DNA of 9,135 nucleotides from PALSA-505 sp036496025 (GTDB lineage Bacteria > Actinomycetota > Actinomycetes > Streptosporangiales > Streptosporangiaceae), in contig DASXLW010000147.1 of the NCBI GenBank assembly GCA_036496025.1, forward strand, positions 1 through 9,135, given 5' to 3'. A program made the position numbers and the translations under genes. Below the pieces are notes generated by a model. That model worked only from the letters and a program-made list of their open reading frames with translations. It was not told where the DNA came from and did not search any database. Below, in pieces: positions 1-6,676 of the stretch (position 1 is its first letter; every line of letters starts with the position of its first letter).

Positions 1-795
1 TACCTGAAGGAGTGGTACAAGGAGGGCTTCAACACCACCGAGCGCAACGCGCTGATGGGCGAGAAGCACCCCGGCAAGTTCGTCTACAACACCCGGTTCG
101 ACCCGCGCGACGGTGAGGCGGGCCTGCAGGAGCTGCGGCGCAACGTCGACCGGTTCGGGTCCAAGGGCCTCAAGCTGTACACGGCCGAGTGGAACAAGGG
201 CTCGCGGGGCTACAAGCTGACCGACCCCGAGGCCTACACGTTCCTCGCCGCAGCCCAGGACCTCGGCATCAGGAACATTCACGTGCACAAGGGCCCGACG
301 ATCTGGCCGCTGGACAAGGACGCCTTCGACCACGCCGACGTGGACCACGCCGCGACCGACTTCCCCAACCTGAACTTCATCGTCGAGCACGTCGGCCTGC
401 CCCGGATCGAGGACTTCTGCTTCATGGCGACCCAGGAGCCGAACGTGTACGCCGGGCTCGCGGTGGTCATCGGCGGGCTCATGCACGCGCGGCCCAAGTT
501 CTTCGCCAAGGTCATGGGCGAGCTGCTGTTCTGGGTCGGCGAGGACAAAATGCTGTTCGGCAGCGACTACGCGATCTGGGAGCCGAAGTGGCAGGTCGAG
601 GGGTTCGTCGACTGGGAGATGCCCGACGACCCCGAGCTGTCTGACTACCCGCGGCTGGGCACCGAGGGCAAGAAGAAGATCATGGGCCTGAACGCGGCCA
701 AGCTGTACGACATCGACGTGCCGGCCGAGTTCCAGGTTGCCGGGACTCCGGGCGCGCACGAGGTGCTGGGCGAGGCCAGTCCGCAGACGGCATGA
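1..795 (+). CDS. Amidohydrolase (Amidohydrolase_2 family), 5' end outside window
   Basis: The frame is open from base 1 to the TGA at 793-795, so this is the C-terminal 264 residues of a longer protein; the ATG at base 55 is internal, not the start. Features of the metal-dependent amidohydrolase_2 TIM barrel are visible: an HVHKGPT segment (bases about 280-300), an EHVGLPR segment (about 388-408) and an FGSDY segment (about 556-570), which would give metal-binding or catalytic His and Asp residues. The N-terminal HxH motif would lie off the left edge. A homologous gene occurs in prm/mim propane monooxygenase clusters between the monooxygenase subunits and the alcohol dehydrogenase. Its reaction there is not established; a hydrolase or decarboxylase role, or a part in enzyme assembly, are all possible. 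The stop overlaps the next gene's ATG, indicating translational coupling. Family is confident; substrate is unknown. Confidence 0.88.
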   Translation, partial: YLKEWYKEGFNTTERNALMGEKHPGKFVYNTRFDPRDGEAGLQELRRNVDRFGSKGLKLYTAEWNKGSRGYKLTDPEAYTFLAAAQDLGIRNIHVHKGPTIWPLDKDAFDHADVDHAATDFPNLNFIVEHVGLPRIEDFCFMATQEPNVYAGLAVVIGGLMHARPKFFAKVMGELLFWVGEDKMLFGSDYAIWEPKWQVEGFVDWEMPDDPELSDYPRLGTEGKKKIMGLNAAKLYDIDVPAEFQVAGTPGAHEVLGEASPQTA

Positions 796-1583
796 GCGCT
801 CCGGCGACTGCTGGCTCGCGCGGGCCCACCGCGTCACGCGGCGCCTGTGGGGGGCGCACGCCCCCTGCGGGCGCCGCCGGCGCGGGCCCCGGCGTCCCTG
901 AGCTGCTCGCGGCGCTGGAGGCGGTGCGCGACCCCGAACTTGATGAGCCGATCACCGCACTCGGGTTCGTCACGTCGTGCCATGTCTCCGCGGCCGGGGA
1001 CGCGCAGATCCGGCTGCGGCTGCCGACGTACTTCTGCGCGCCCAATTTCGCCTTCCTGATGGTCGCGGACGCCTATGACGCGGCCACCGCGGTGCCGGGC
1101 GTGCGGGACGCGGAGATCGTGCTCGAGGACCACTTCGCGGCCGACGCGATCAACGGCGGGGTGGCCGCGCAGGCCGGCTTCGCGGCCACGTTCGACGGGG
1201 AGGCGGTCGGCGAACTGGACGGGCTGCGCGCCGACTTCCTGCGCAAGGCGGTGCTGGCCGGCACCGACCAGGTGTGCCGGCCGCTGCTCACCGCCGGGAC
1301 GGACCCGGCCCGGCTCTTGCAGCTGACCCTGGGCGAGGTGCCGGACTCGCCGCCGCTGCGGCGGCTGCGCGAGCGGCGGGCCGAGCTGGGCTGGCCGGCC
1401 GGCGACGACGCACCGCTGCTCATCGACCCGAAGACGGGCCGGGCGGTGGACCCCGGATCGCTGCCCCTGCACCTGCGCAAGGCCAAGCTGACCCGGACCA
1501 GCCTGGAAGCGAACGGCAGCATCTGCCGCGGCATGCTGAGGCACCGTTATGACACGCCAGGGCAAGGCGAGGAGGAGCAGTGA
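792..1583 (+). CDS. DUF59 / MIP18-type metal-sulfur cluster assembly-like protein
   Basis: This 263-residue protein starts at an ATG inside the previous stop (ATGA). The DUF59 core begins near residue 36, with the family-type DPELDEP motif at 47-53 and a Cys in an LPTYFCAPNF segment (Cys82). Other cysteines are Cys63, Cys162 and Cys245, the last in a C-terminal SICRGML segment. DUF59/MIP18 proteins (SufT, PaaD, CIA2 relatives) act in iron-sulfur or metal-centre assembly. This one is longer than a stand-alone domain of about 100 residues, with a C-terminal region of about 130 residues that I do not recognise. Residues 8-34 are Gly/Ala/Pro/Arg-rich and coincide with a strong DNA hairpin, so they may be a non-conserved insert. 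No good Shine-Dalgarno precedes the ATG, so coupling to the upstream gene is likely; a GTG at codon 45 is possible but would cut close to the domain. A role in di-iron monooxygenase maturation is inferred from position. Confidence 0.82.
   Translation: MSAPATAGSRGPTASRGACGGRTPPAGAAGAGPGVPELLAALEAVRDPELDEPITALGFVTSCHVSAAGDAQIRLRLPTYFCAPNFAFLMVADAYDAATAVPGVRDAEIVLEDHFAADAINGGVAAQAGFAATFDGEAVGELDGLRADFLRKAVLAGTDQVCRPLLTAGTDPARLLQLTLGEVPDSPPLRRLRERRAELGWPAGDDAPLLIDPKTGRAVDPGSLPLHLRKAKLTRTSLEANGSICRGMLRHRYDTPGQGEEEQ
838..877. other. 18-bp GC-rich hairpin inside the 5' end of the DUF59 gene
   Basis: Bases 838-855 pair with 860-877 around the 4-base loop GCAC (856-859). All 18 positions pair in RNA: 15 Watson-Crick and three G-U wobbles (846/869, 848/867, 849/866). 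It begins 46 bases after the ATG and encodes part of a low-complexity stretch before the DUF59 domain. No T-tract follows, so it does not look like an ordinary intrinsic terminator. It could be an mRNA stability or translation-control element, or a copy of a small palindromic repeat that landed in frame. Confidence 0.7.
1569..1577 (+). promoter_or_regulatory. Ribosome binding site for the alcohol dehydrogenase
   Basis: A GAGGAGGAG run within the last codons of the DUF59 gene lies just before the GTG at 1580 (GGAGG at 1571-1575, 4 bases apart). It supports the GTG start even though that codon overlaps the preceding TGA. Confidence 0.8.
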
Positions 1584-2605
1584 AGGCCGTCCGGTTGCAC
1601 AAATTTAACGAAATGCCCGTGGTCGACGACGTGCCGGAGCCCGAGATCACCGGTCCCCTCGACGTGATCGTGAGGATCGGCGGCGCCGGCGTCTGCCGCA
1701 CCGACCTGCACATCATGGAGGGCCAGTGGGACGCGGCGATGGGCACGCCGCTGCCCTACATCCTCGGCCACGAGAACGCCGGGTGGGTGCACGAGGTCGG
1801 CTCCGGCGTCACCAACGTGGCCGTCGGCGACACGGTCATCCTGCACCCGCTGGTCACCGACGGGCTGTGCCATGCGTGCCGGGCCGGCGACGACATGCAC
1901 TGCGAGAACAACGCCTTCCCCGGCCTGAGTCGCGACGGCGGCATGGCCGAATACCTGCTCACCTCGGCGCGGGCCTGCGTCAAGCTCGACCCGGCGACCC
2001 GGCCGGAGGACGTCGCGGCGCTCGCCGACGCCGGCATCACCGCCTACCACGCCGTCCGGAAGGCGATCCCGCTGCTCTACCCGGGTACGACCGCCGTGGT
2101 CATCGGCGCCGGCGGCCTGGGACACATCGGCGTCCAGTGCCTGGATGCGCTGACCGCGACCAGGATCATCGTGGCCGACCGCAACCCGGACGCGCTCAAG
2201 CTGGCCGAGCAGATCGGCGCGGACCACTGCGTGGTCTGCGACGGCAGCCAGGTCGAGGCGGTCAAGGACCTGACCGGCGGGCGGGGGGCGCACGTGGTGC
2301 TCGACTTCGTGGCCGAGCAGGGCGCCGAGATGGACGGGTGGAACATGACCCGCGAGGCCGGCTCGTACTTCGTGATCGGGTACGGCGGCACCCTGCATAT
2401 CCCGACGCTGGACATCATCTCCACCGAGCGCAACATCATCGGGAACATCGTCGGCACCTACAACGACCTGGTCGAGCTGATGGACCTGGCCCAGGCGGGC
2501 AAGGTTACGCTGCACACCAGGACCTATCCGCTGGATGCCGCGACCGAAGCGCTGGCCGACCTCGACGCCGGCCGGGTACGCGGCCGGGCCATCCTCGTCC
2601 CCTGA
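1580..2605 (+). CDS. Zinc-dependent alcohol dehydrogenase (MDR family)
   Basis: This 341-residue NAD(P)-dependent medium-chain dehydrogenase probably oxidises the alcohol made by the linked monooxygenase (for propane, 2-propanol or 1-propanol). The catalytic-zinc residues appear to be Cys39 (VCRTDLH), His64-Glu65 (LGHENAG) and Asp150 (ALADAGIT). Asp replaces the usual third-ligand Cys, as in Rhodococcus ruber ADH-A, which it broadly resembles. The structural-zinc lobe has Cys97, Cys100 and Cys108, with Asp94 where the first Cys is normally found; Sulfolobus ADH uses Glu at that position. The Rossmann motif is GAGGLGHIG (176-184), and Asp200 at the end of the second strand (IIVAD) favours NAD over NADP. 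It starts with GTG, overlapping the previous TGA by four bases (GTGA), after a strong ribosome site. The first codons are locally less GC-rich than the rest. A comparable gene (adh1 in Gordonia) follows prm genes in propane oxidisers. Confidence 0.93.
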   Translation: MKAVRLHKFNEMPVVDDVPEPEITGPLDVIVRIGGAGVCRTDLHIMEGQWDAAMGTPLPYILGHENAGWVHEVGSGVTNVAVGDTVILHPLVTDGLCHACRAGDDMHCENNAFPGLSRDGGMAEYLLTSARACVKLDPATRPEDVAALADAGITAYHAVRKAIPLLYPGTTAVVIGAGGLGHIGVQCLDALTATRIIVADRNPDALKLAEQIGADHCVVCDGSQVEAVKDLTGGRGAHVVLDFVAEQGAEMDGWNMTREAGSYFVIGYGGTLHIPTLDIISTERNIIGNIVGTYNDLVELMDLAQAGKVTLHTRTYPLDAATEALADLDAGRVRGRAILVP

Positions 2606-2638
2606 CCACCACTAACCCAGTACGCATACGCCGGCACC

Positions 2639-2644
2639 GGAGGA
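2639..2644 (+). promoter_or_regulatory. Ribosome binding site for groEL-like gene
   Basis: GGAGGA lies 6 bases before the ATG at 2651, fixing that start. The 45-base gap from the alcohol dehydrogenase shows no terminator hairpin, which is consistent with co-transcription. It is locally less GC-rich than the flanking genes, but no convincing promoter boxes are visible. Confidence 0.85.
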
Positions 2645-2650
2645 AAACAG

Positions 2651-4342
2651 ATGGCCAAGGAACTGCGTTTCGGCGAGGATGCCCGTCGCCTGCTGCTGGC
2701 CGGGGTCGACCAGCTGGCCGAGGCCGTCAAGTCCACGCTCGGGCCCAAGGGCCGCAACGTCATCCTGGAAAAGATCACCGGGTCGCCGGTCGTCACCAAC
2801 GACGGGGTGACGATCGCGCGCGAGATCCACCTCGGTGACCAGTTCGAGAACATGGGCGCCCAGCTGGTCAAGGAAGCGGCGATCAAGACCAACGACATCG
2901 TCGGCGACGGCACCACCACGGCCACGGTCATCGCCCAGGCGATCATCAGGGAGGGCATGAAGGCGATCGACGGCGGGGCCAACCCGGTGCTGGTCAAGCG
3001 GGGCATCGACCTCGCGGTCGGCCGGCTCGTCGAGCACCTGCAGAAGGTCGCCCACCCGGTGGTCACCGAGGACGACTACCAGCGGGTGGCCGCGATCTCG
3101 GCCAACGACGACGACACCGTGGGCGCGGTGATCGCGAAGGCGCTGCACACGGTGGGTGACGGCGGCATCGTGACCGTGGAGGAGTCGCCCACGTCCGGGA
3201 TGAGCGTCGACTTCGTCGAGGGATTCGAGTTCGACAACGGGTACCTGTCGCCGTACATGGTGACCAACCCGGCCAGCCTCGAGGCGATCGTCGAGGACCC
3301 GTACATCCTGCTGTGCAGCGAGAAGATCACCAAGGTCCAGCAGCTCATGCCGCTGCTGGACAAGGTGATGCGGGCGCCGCGGCCGCTGGTCATCATCGCC
3401 GAGAACGTCGAGGGCACCGCGCTGAGCATGCTCGTGCACAACCACGTGAACGGGATGTTCCAGTGCGTCGCGGTGCGGGCGCCCGGCTTCGGCGACCGCC
3501 GGCTGCACAAGCTGGAGGACATCGCCGCGGTCTGCGGCGGGGCCGTGTACAGCAAGCACTCCGGACTGACCCTGGAGACGATGACCACCGAGCACCTCGG
3601 CCGGGCGTCGCAGGTCCGGGTGACGGCGGACACGACCGCGATCATCGGCGGCAGCCGGTCCTCCGAAGACGTCGAGTTCCGGGTCGCCCAGCTGCGCGCC
3701 GAACTGGAGCGGGCCACGTTCGGCGTGGACGAGGACGTGCTCACCGAGCGAATCGGCGCGCTGACCGGCAAGGTCGCCGTGATCAGGGTCGGGGCTCCCA
3801 CCCCCGCTGAGCTCAAGGAATTGCAGCACCGGGTCGAGGACGCGCTGTCGGCCACCCGGGCCGCGATGGCCGAGGGCATCGTGGCCGGCGGCGGGGCCGC
3901 GCTGATGCACGCGGCGGGAGCGCTGGACGGCCTGGACGTCTCCGGTGACCACGCCACCGGCGTCACGATCGTCCGCAATGTGCTGAACGAACCCGCGTAC
4001 CTCATCGCCGCGAACGCCGGGTACCCCGGCCAGGAGGTCGTGGAGCGGATGCTGGGCATGGCTCCGGACGAGGGATTCGACGCGCTGGAAGGCCGCTACG
4101 GCAACATGATCGAGATGGGCATCATCGACCCGCTGCGGGTGGCCCGCTCGGCGCTGCAGAACGGGGCATCGGTAGCCGGATTGCTGCTCACGACCAACAC
4201 CCTGGTCGCCGAGGAACAGACACCGTGGGGCGGCAGCCGGGCGCTGATGACGGAGTACGGCTCGCTCGACGAGGGCCTGAATCAGCCGTCGCCGGACGCC
4301 AGCACGCCGCAGTCGCTCGGTCTCGGCCCCTCGGTCGGCTAG
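2651..4342 (+). CDS. groEL: GroEL-like chaperonin of the monooxygenase cluster (MimG/PrmG type)
   Basis: This 563-residue group I chaperonin aligns with E. coli GroEL at a constant offset of one residue up to Asp397. Nucleotide-site residues are kept: Asp51 (E. coli 52), the GDGTTT motif with Asp86 (87), Asp397 (398) and, after a small gap, Asp493 (495). It therefore looks like an active ATPase. It departs from housekeeping GroEL in the apical domain: His263 for Val264, Met203 for Phe204, Met233 for Leu234, and the segment AENVEGTAL with Asn252 and Thr256 for Asp253 and Glu257. Tyr198, Tyr202, Leu236, Leu258 and Val262 are kept. The C-terminus ends in a Ser/Pro/Gly tail rather than Gly-Gly-Met repeats. 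No groES is adjacent. In mycobacterial mim clusters a GroEL-like protein (MimG) is required to produce soluble binuclear iron monooxygenase, and this gene sits at the equivalent position. A dedicated folding role is therefore likely by context. Confidence 0.93.
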   Translation: MAKELRFGEDARRLLLAGVDQLAEAVKSTLGPKGRNVILEKITGSPVVTNDGVTIAREIHLGDQFENMGAQLVKEAAIKTNDIVGDGTTTATVIAQAIIREGMKAIDGGANPVLVKRGIDLAVGRLVEHLQKVAHPVVTEDDYQRVAAISANDDDTVGAVIAKALHTVGDGGIVTVEESPTSGMSVDFVEGFEFDNGYLSPYMVTNPASLEAIVEDPYILLCSEKITKVQQLMPLLDKVMRAPRPLVIIAENVEGTALSMLVHNHVNGMFQCVAVRAPGFGDRRLHKLEDIAAVCGGAVYSKHSGLTLETMTTEHLGRASQVRVTADTTAIIGGSRSSEDVEFRVAQLRAELERATFGVDEDVLTERIGALTGKVAVIRVGAPTPAELKELQHRVEDALSATRAAMAEGIVAGGGAALMHAAGALDGLDVSGDHATGVTIVRNVLNEPAYLIAANAGYPGQEVVERMLGMAPDEGFDALEGRYGNMIEMGIIDPLRVARSALQNGASVAGLLLTTNTLVAEEQTPWGGSRALMTEYGSLDEGLNQPSPDASTPQSLGLGPSVG

Positions 4343-4351
4343 GCCTGGGGG

Positions 4352-4379
4352 TGGCCGCGAGCGATACCGCTGCCGGCCA
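4352..4379. other. Hairpin between groEL and the Nramp gene
   Basis: Bases 4352-4357 (TGGCCG) pair with 4374-4379, and 4360-4363 (AGCG) pair with 4368-4371. A 2x2 internal mismatch separates the two stems and the loop is ATAC. No T-tract follows. It ends 6 bases before the GTG at 4386 and covers the place a Shine-Dalgarno would occupy. It may slow transcription or translation into the transporter gene. Confidence 0.6.
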
Positions 4380-4385
4380 TGACGC

Positions 4386-5741
4386 GTGGCCATGAACCCC
4401 GTCCAGCAACTGCGGATGGCGGCCGGGGCCAGGTCCCCGGGGCTGGCCCGCGCCCGGTCCGCGGCGTCGGCGGACCCAGCCGCCGCCGGGGCCGCCGAGC
4501 CGCAGAGCGGGCTGAGCCTGCTGCGGTCGCAGGGCCGGGTCCGCGGCATCGTCGCGCTGCTCGGCCCGGCCTTCGTGGCGTCCGTCGCCTACATCGACCC
4601 CGGTAACTTCGCCACCAACTTCTCCGCCGGAGCCCGCTTCGGTTACGCGCTGGCCTGGGTGATCGTGCTGGCCAACCTGATGGCCATGCTGGTCCAGTAC
4701 CTGTCGGCCAAGACCGGCGTCGCCACCGGGCGGGACCTGCCCGAACTGTGCCGCGAGCACCTGCCGCGCCCGGTCTCGGTGGGCCTGTGGCTGCAGGCGG
4801 AGTGCGTCGCCATGGCCACCGACGTGGCCGAGTTCGTCGGGGCCGCGGTGGGGCTCAACCTGCTGTTTCACGTACCGCTGCTGCCGGCCGGGCTGATCAC
4901 CGCCGTGGCGGCCTTCGGCATCCTGGCCCTGGAACAGCGCGGGTACCGGCGCTTCGAGCTGGCGATCAGCGGCCTGCTGGTCATCGTGCTGCTCGGCTTC
5001 GCCTACGACCAGGTGGTCGTGGGCGCGAACCCGCGCAGCATCGCGGCGGGGCTCATCCCGCACTTCGCCGGCCCGGGCAGTCAGCTGCTCGTGGTCGCGA
5101 TCATCGGCGCGACCGTGATGCCGCACGTGGTCTACCTGCACTCGGCCCTGACCAAGTCCCGGGTGCACTGCCGCGACGACGACGAACGCCGCGAGCTGCT
5201 GCGTTTCCAGCGGCTTGACGTGCTCGTGGCGCTGGGGGCCGCCGGCCTGATCAACCTGTCGATGCTGTTCATAGCCGCGTCGGTGTTCAGCCAGGGCGGC
5301 GCCCCGCACGTCGAGTCGATCCAGGCCGCGCACGCGGGCATCGGCCAGCTGGTCGGCGGCGGCGCCGCCCTGGCGTTCGCGGTCGCGCTGCTGGCCTCCG
5401 GGCTGTCCTCGTCCAGCGTCGGCACGTACGCCGGGCAGGTGGTGATGCAGGGCTTCATCGGGCGGCGCATCCCGCTGTTCGTCCGCCGCGGGATCACCAT
5501 GCTGCCGGCGCTGCTGGTGCTGGGGCTCGGGCTGCCGGTCACCAGCAGCCTGGTCATCTCGCAGGTCGTGCTCTCGTTCGGCATTCCGTTCGCGCTGGTG
5601 CCGCTGGTCCTGCTGACCCGCCGGGCCGACATCATGGGCGCGCTGGTCAACCGGCGCGTCACCACCGCGGTGGCCGGCGGTATCGCGGTAGTCGTCACCA
5701 TGCTGAACGGCTACCTGCTCTATGCCACCCTGATCGGGTGA
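4386..5741 (+). CDS. mntH: Nramp-family divalent metal transporter (MntH-like)
   Basis: This 451-residue polytopic membrane protein is expected to import Mn2+ or Fe2+ with protons. The diagnostic Nramp motifs are intact: DPGN at residues 71-74 in the first membrane segment and MPH at 245-247 in the sixth, the metal-coordinating helices. The GLSSSSVGTYAGQ segment near residues 339-351 is also typical. Hydrophobic segments run from about residue 54 to the C-terminus. The first 45 residues are Ala/Pro/Arg/Ser-rich and probably cytoplasmic. The start is uncertain: a TGA at 4380-4382 closes the frame, leaving GTG 4386, ATG 4392 or ATG 4416, none with a clear ribosome site. It follows the chaperonin gene by 43 bases in the same direction. 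Supplying metal to a di-iron monooxygenase is an attractive inference, but general Mn/Fe homeostasis is equally compatible. Confidence 0.92.
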   Translation: MAMNPVQQLRMAAGARSPGLARARSAASADPAAAGAAEPQSGLSLLRSQGRVRGIVALLGPAFVASVAYIDPGNFATNFSAGARFGYALAWVIVLANLMAMLVQYLSAKTGVATGRDLPELCREHLPRPVSVGLWLQAECVAMATDVAEFVGAAVGLNLLFHVPLLPAGLITAVAAFGILALEQRGYRRFELAISGLLVIVLLGFAYDQVVVGANPRSIAAGLIPHFAGPGSQLLVVAIIGATVMPHVVYLHSALTKSRVHCRDDDERRELLRFQRLDVLVALGAAGLINLSMLFIAASVFSQGGAPHVESIQAAHAGIGQLVGGGAALAFAVALLASGLSSSSVGTYAGQVVMQGFIGRRIPLFVRRGITMLPALLVLGLGLPVTSSLVISQVVLSFGIPFALVPLVLLTRRADIMGALVNRRVTTAVAGGIAVVVTMLNGYLLYATLIG

Positions 5742-5758
5742 GGCCCGGCGGCGGGCCT
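5741..5758. other. Perfect 7-bp hairpin at the end of the Nramp gene
   Basis: AGGCCCG (5741-5747) and CGGGCCT (5752-5758) form a perfect stem with a GCGG loop, starting on the last base of the transporter stop codon. No T-run follows, so termination would be inefficient. It may instead mark an mRNA processing or stability boundary before the next gene, whose ribosome site starts 8 bases downstream. Confidence 0.6.
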
Positions 5759-5765
5759 GCCCGGC

Positions 5766-5772
5766 GGAGGAG
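5766..5772 (+). promoter_or_regulatory. Ribosome binding site for the SCO6745-family gene
   Basis: GGAGGAG lies 5 bases before the ATG at 5778 and supports that start. Confidence 0.85.
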
Positions 5773-5777
5773 CGACG

Positions 5778-6650
5778 ATGGATGAGACGGCAGGCACGGC
5801 CCGGTTGATGTGGACGCTGTTCGAGCCGGTACACGCGGTGTCGTACTTCACCCCGCAAGCCCGTGCGGCATTCGAGGAGGCCGGGCTGCGCGGCTTCTGG
5901 CGCGGGTACTTCGCGGGCCGGACGGCGCCGCTGGGGGTGACCAGTGCGCCCGTGGTCACCGCCTCGTTCTTCAACTTCGCCCCGGCGATGGTGGCCCGCG
6001 CGATCCACGGGGTGTGGGAGCTGATCACGCCGGCCGAGGCGCTGCGGCTGCGGCTGTCCGGGGCGGCCGGCGCGCTGCGTCGCCTGCTCGGCGGGCTGGA
6101 CGCCGAGGTCGTGGCGGCCGCGGACCTGCTCGGCCGGGCGGTCGGCGAGCTGGACGGCGCCGGGCGGGTACTGGGCGCCGCCAACGCCGCGCTGCCGGTT
6201 CCCGATGACCCGCTGGCCCGGCTGTGGCAGGCGGCGACGGTGCTGCGCGAGCATCGCGGCGACGGGCACACCGCCGCACTGGTGGCGGCGGGCGTGGACG
6301 GCTGCGGGGCGCTGGTGCTGCGCTGCGGCCTGGAGCTGCGGCGCGAGGATCTGCAGCCGATCCGGGGCTGGACCGACGAGCAGTGGGACCAGGCGCGGTC
6401 GCGGCTGGTCCGGCGAGGCTGGGTCAGCCCCGAGGGCGAGCTCACCGACGCGGGCCGGGACGGCCACCGCCGCGTGGAGGAGGCCACCGACACCGCCGCC
6501 GCGGGGCCCTGGGCGCGCCTAGGACCCGCTGCGGCGGCCGAGGTGGCGGCCGTCCTGACCCCGATCGCGCGGGCCTGCGCCACGGTGCTGCCCTACCCCA
6601 GCCCGATCGGGGTGCCCGCGCCCGGGTCGCCGAGCGGCGCCCGGGCCTAG
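5778..6650 (+). CDS. SCO6745/SalK-family winged-helix protein
   Basis: This 290-residue soluble protein matches the actinobacterial SCO6745 (SalK-like) family. Recognisable parts are the N-terminal LFEPVHAVSYF segment (residues 14-24), an aromatic FWRGYFAGR segment (40-48), and the family-like LREHRGDGHTAALVAAG stretch (156-172). A C-terminal winged-helix-like region runs from about 197 to 235 (WDQARSRLVRRGWV, then a short wing and LTDAG), resembling the DNA-binding half of MarR-type regulators. The molecular function of the family is not established. The winged helix suggests a regulator, but the N-terminal part does not look like a standard ligand domain that I recognise. It starts 36 bases after the transporter with a strong ribosome site, so it is probably in the same transcript and could be tied to metal transport or the monooxygenase operon. 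It ends 85 bases before a convergent gene. Confidence 0.82.
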   Translation: MDETAGTARLMWTLFEPVHAVSYFTPQARAAFEEAGLRGFWRGYFAGRTAPLGVTSAPVVTASFFNFAPAMVARAIHGVWELITPAEALRLRLSGAAGALRRLLGGLDAEVVAAADLLGRAVGELDGAGRVLGAANAALPVPDDPLARLWQAATVLREHRGDGHTAALVAAGVDGCGALVLRCGLELRREDLQPIRGWTDEQWDQARSRLVRRGWVSPEGELTDAGRDGHRRVEEATDTAAAGPWARLGPAAAAEVAAVLTPIARACATVLPYPSPIGVPAPGSPSGARA

Positions 6651-6676
6651 GGCATCCAGCGCGAACTCAGGATCGG

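Noticed and set aside
55..57. ATG at base 55 as the start of the amidohydrolase
   Set aside because: The frame is open to base 1 with normal coding sequence, and the remaining protein would lack the N-terminal metal-binding part of the barrel.
2606..2650. Possible internal promoter before groEL
   Set aside because: The gap is locally less GC-rich, but no pair of -35/-10-like boxes or heat-shock CIRCE repeat could be recognised.
1726..2838. Plus-strand frame of 370 codons spanning the ADH-groEL junction
   Set aside because: It is an Arg-rich out-of-frame reading of ADH and groEL, both of which have recognisable motifs in their own frames.
2612..4549. Minus-strand open frame of 645 codons opposite groEL
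   Set aside because: It is a low-complexity Arg/Asp/His/Val-rich translation antisense to an unmistakable GroEL; a codon-bias artefact.
4379..4606. Small plus-strand frame starting at ATG 4379
   Set aside because: It overlaps the transporter gene in another frame, is Arg/Gly/Pro-rich, and its ATG lies at the base of the hairpin with no ribosome site.
4188..6467. Long minus-strand open frame (759 codons) opposite the transporter and SCO6745 genes
   Set aside because: The translation is Arg/Gln/His/Gly/Pro-rich with no domain, typical of the antisense frame of high-GC codons. The + strand genes have clear conserved motifs.
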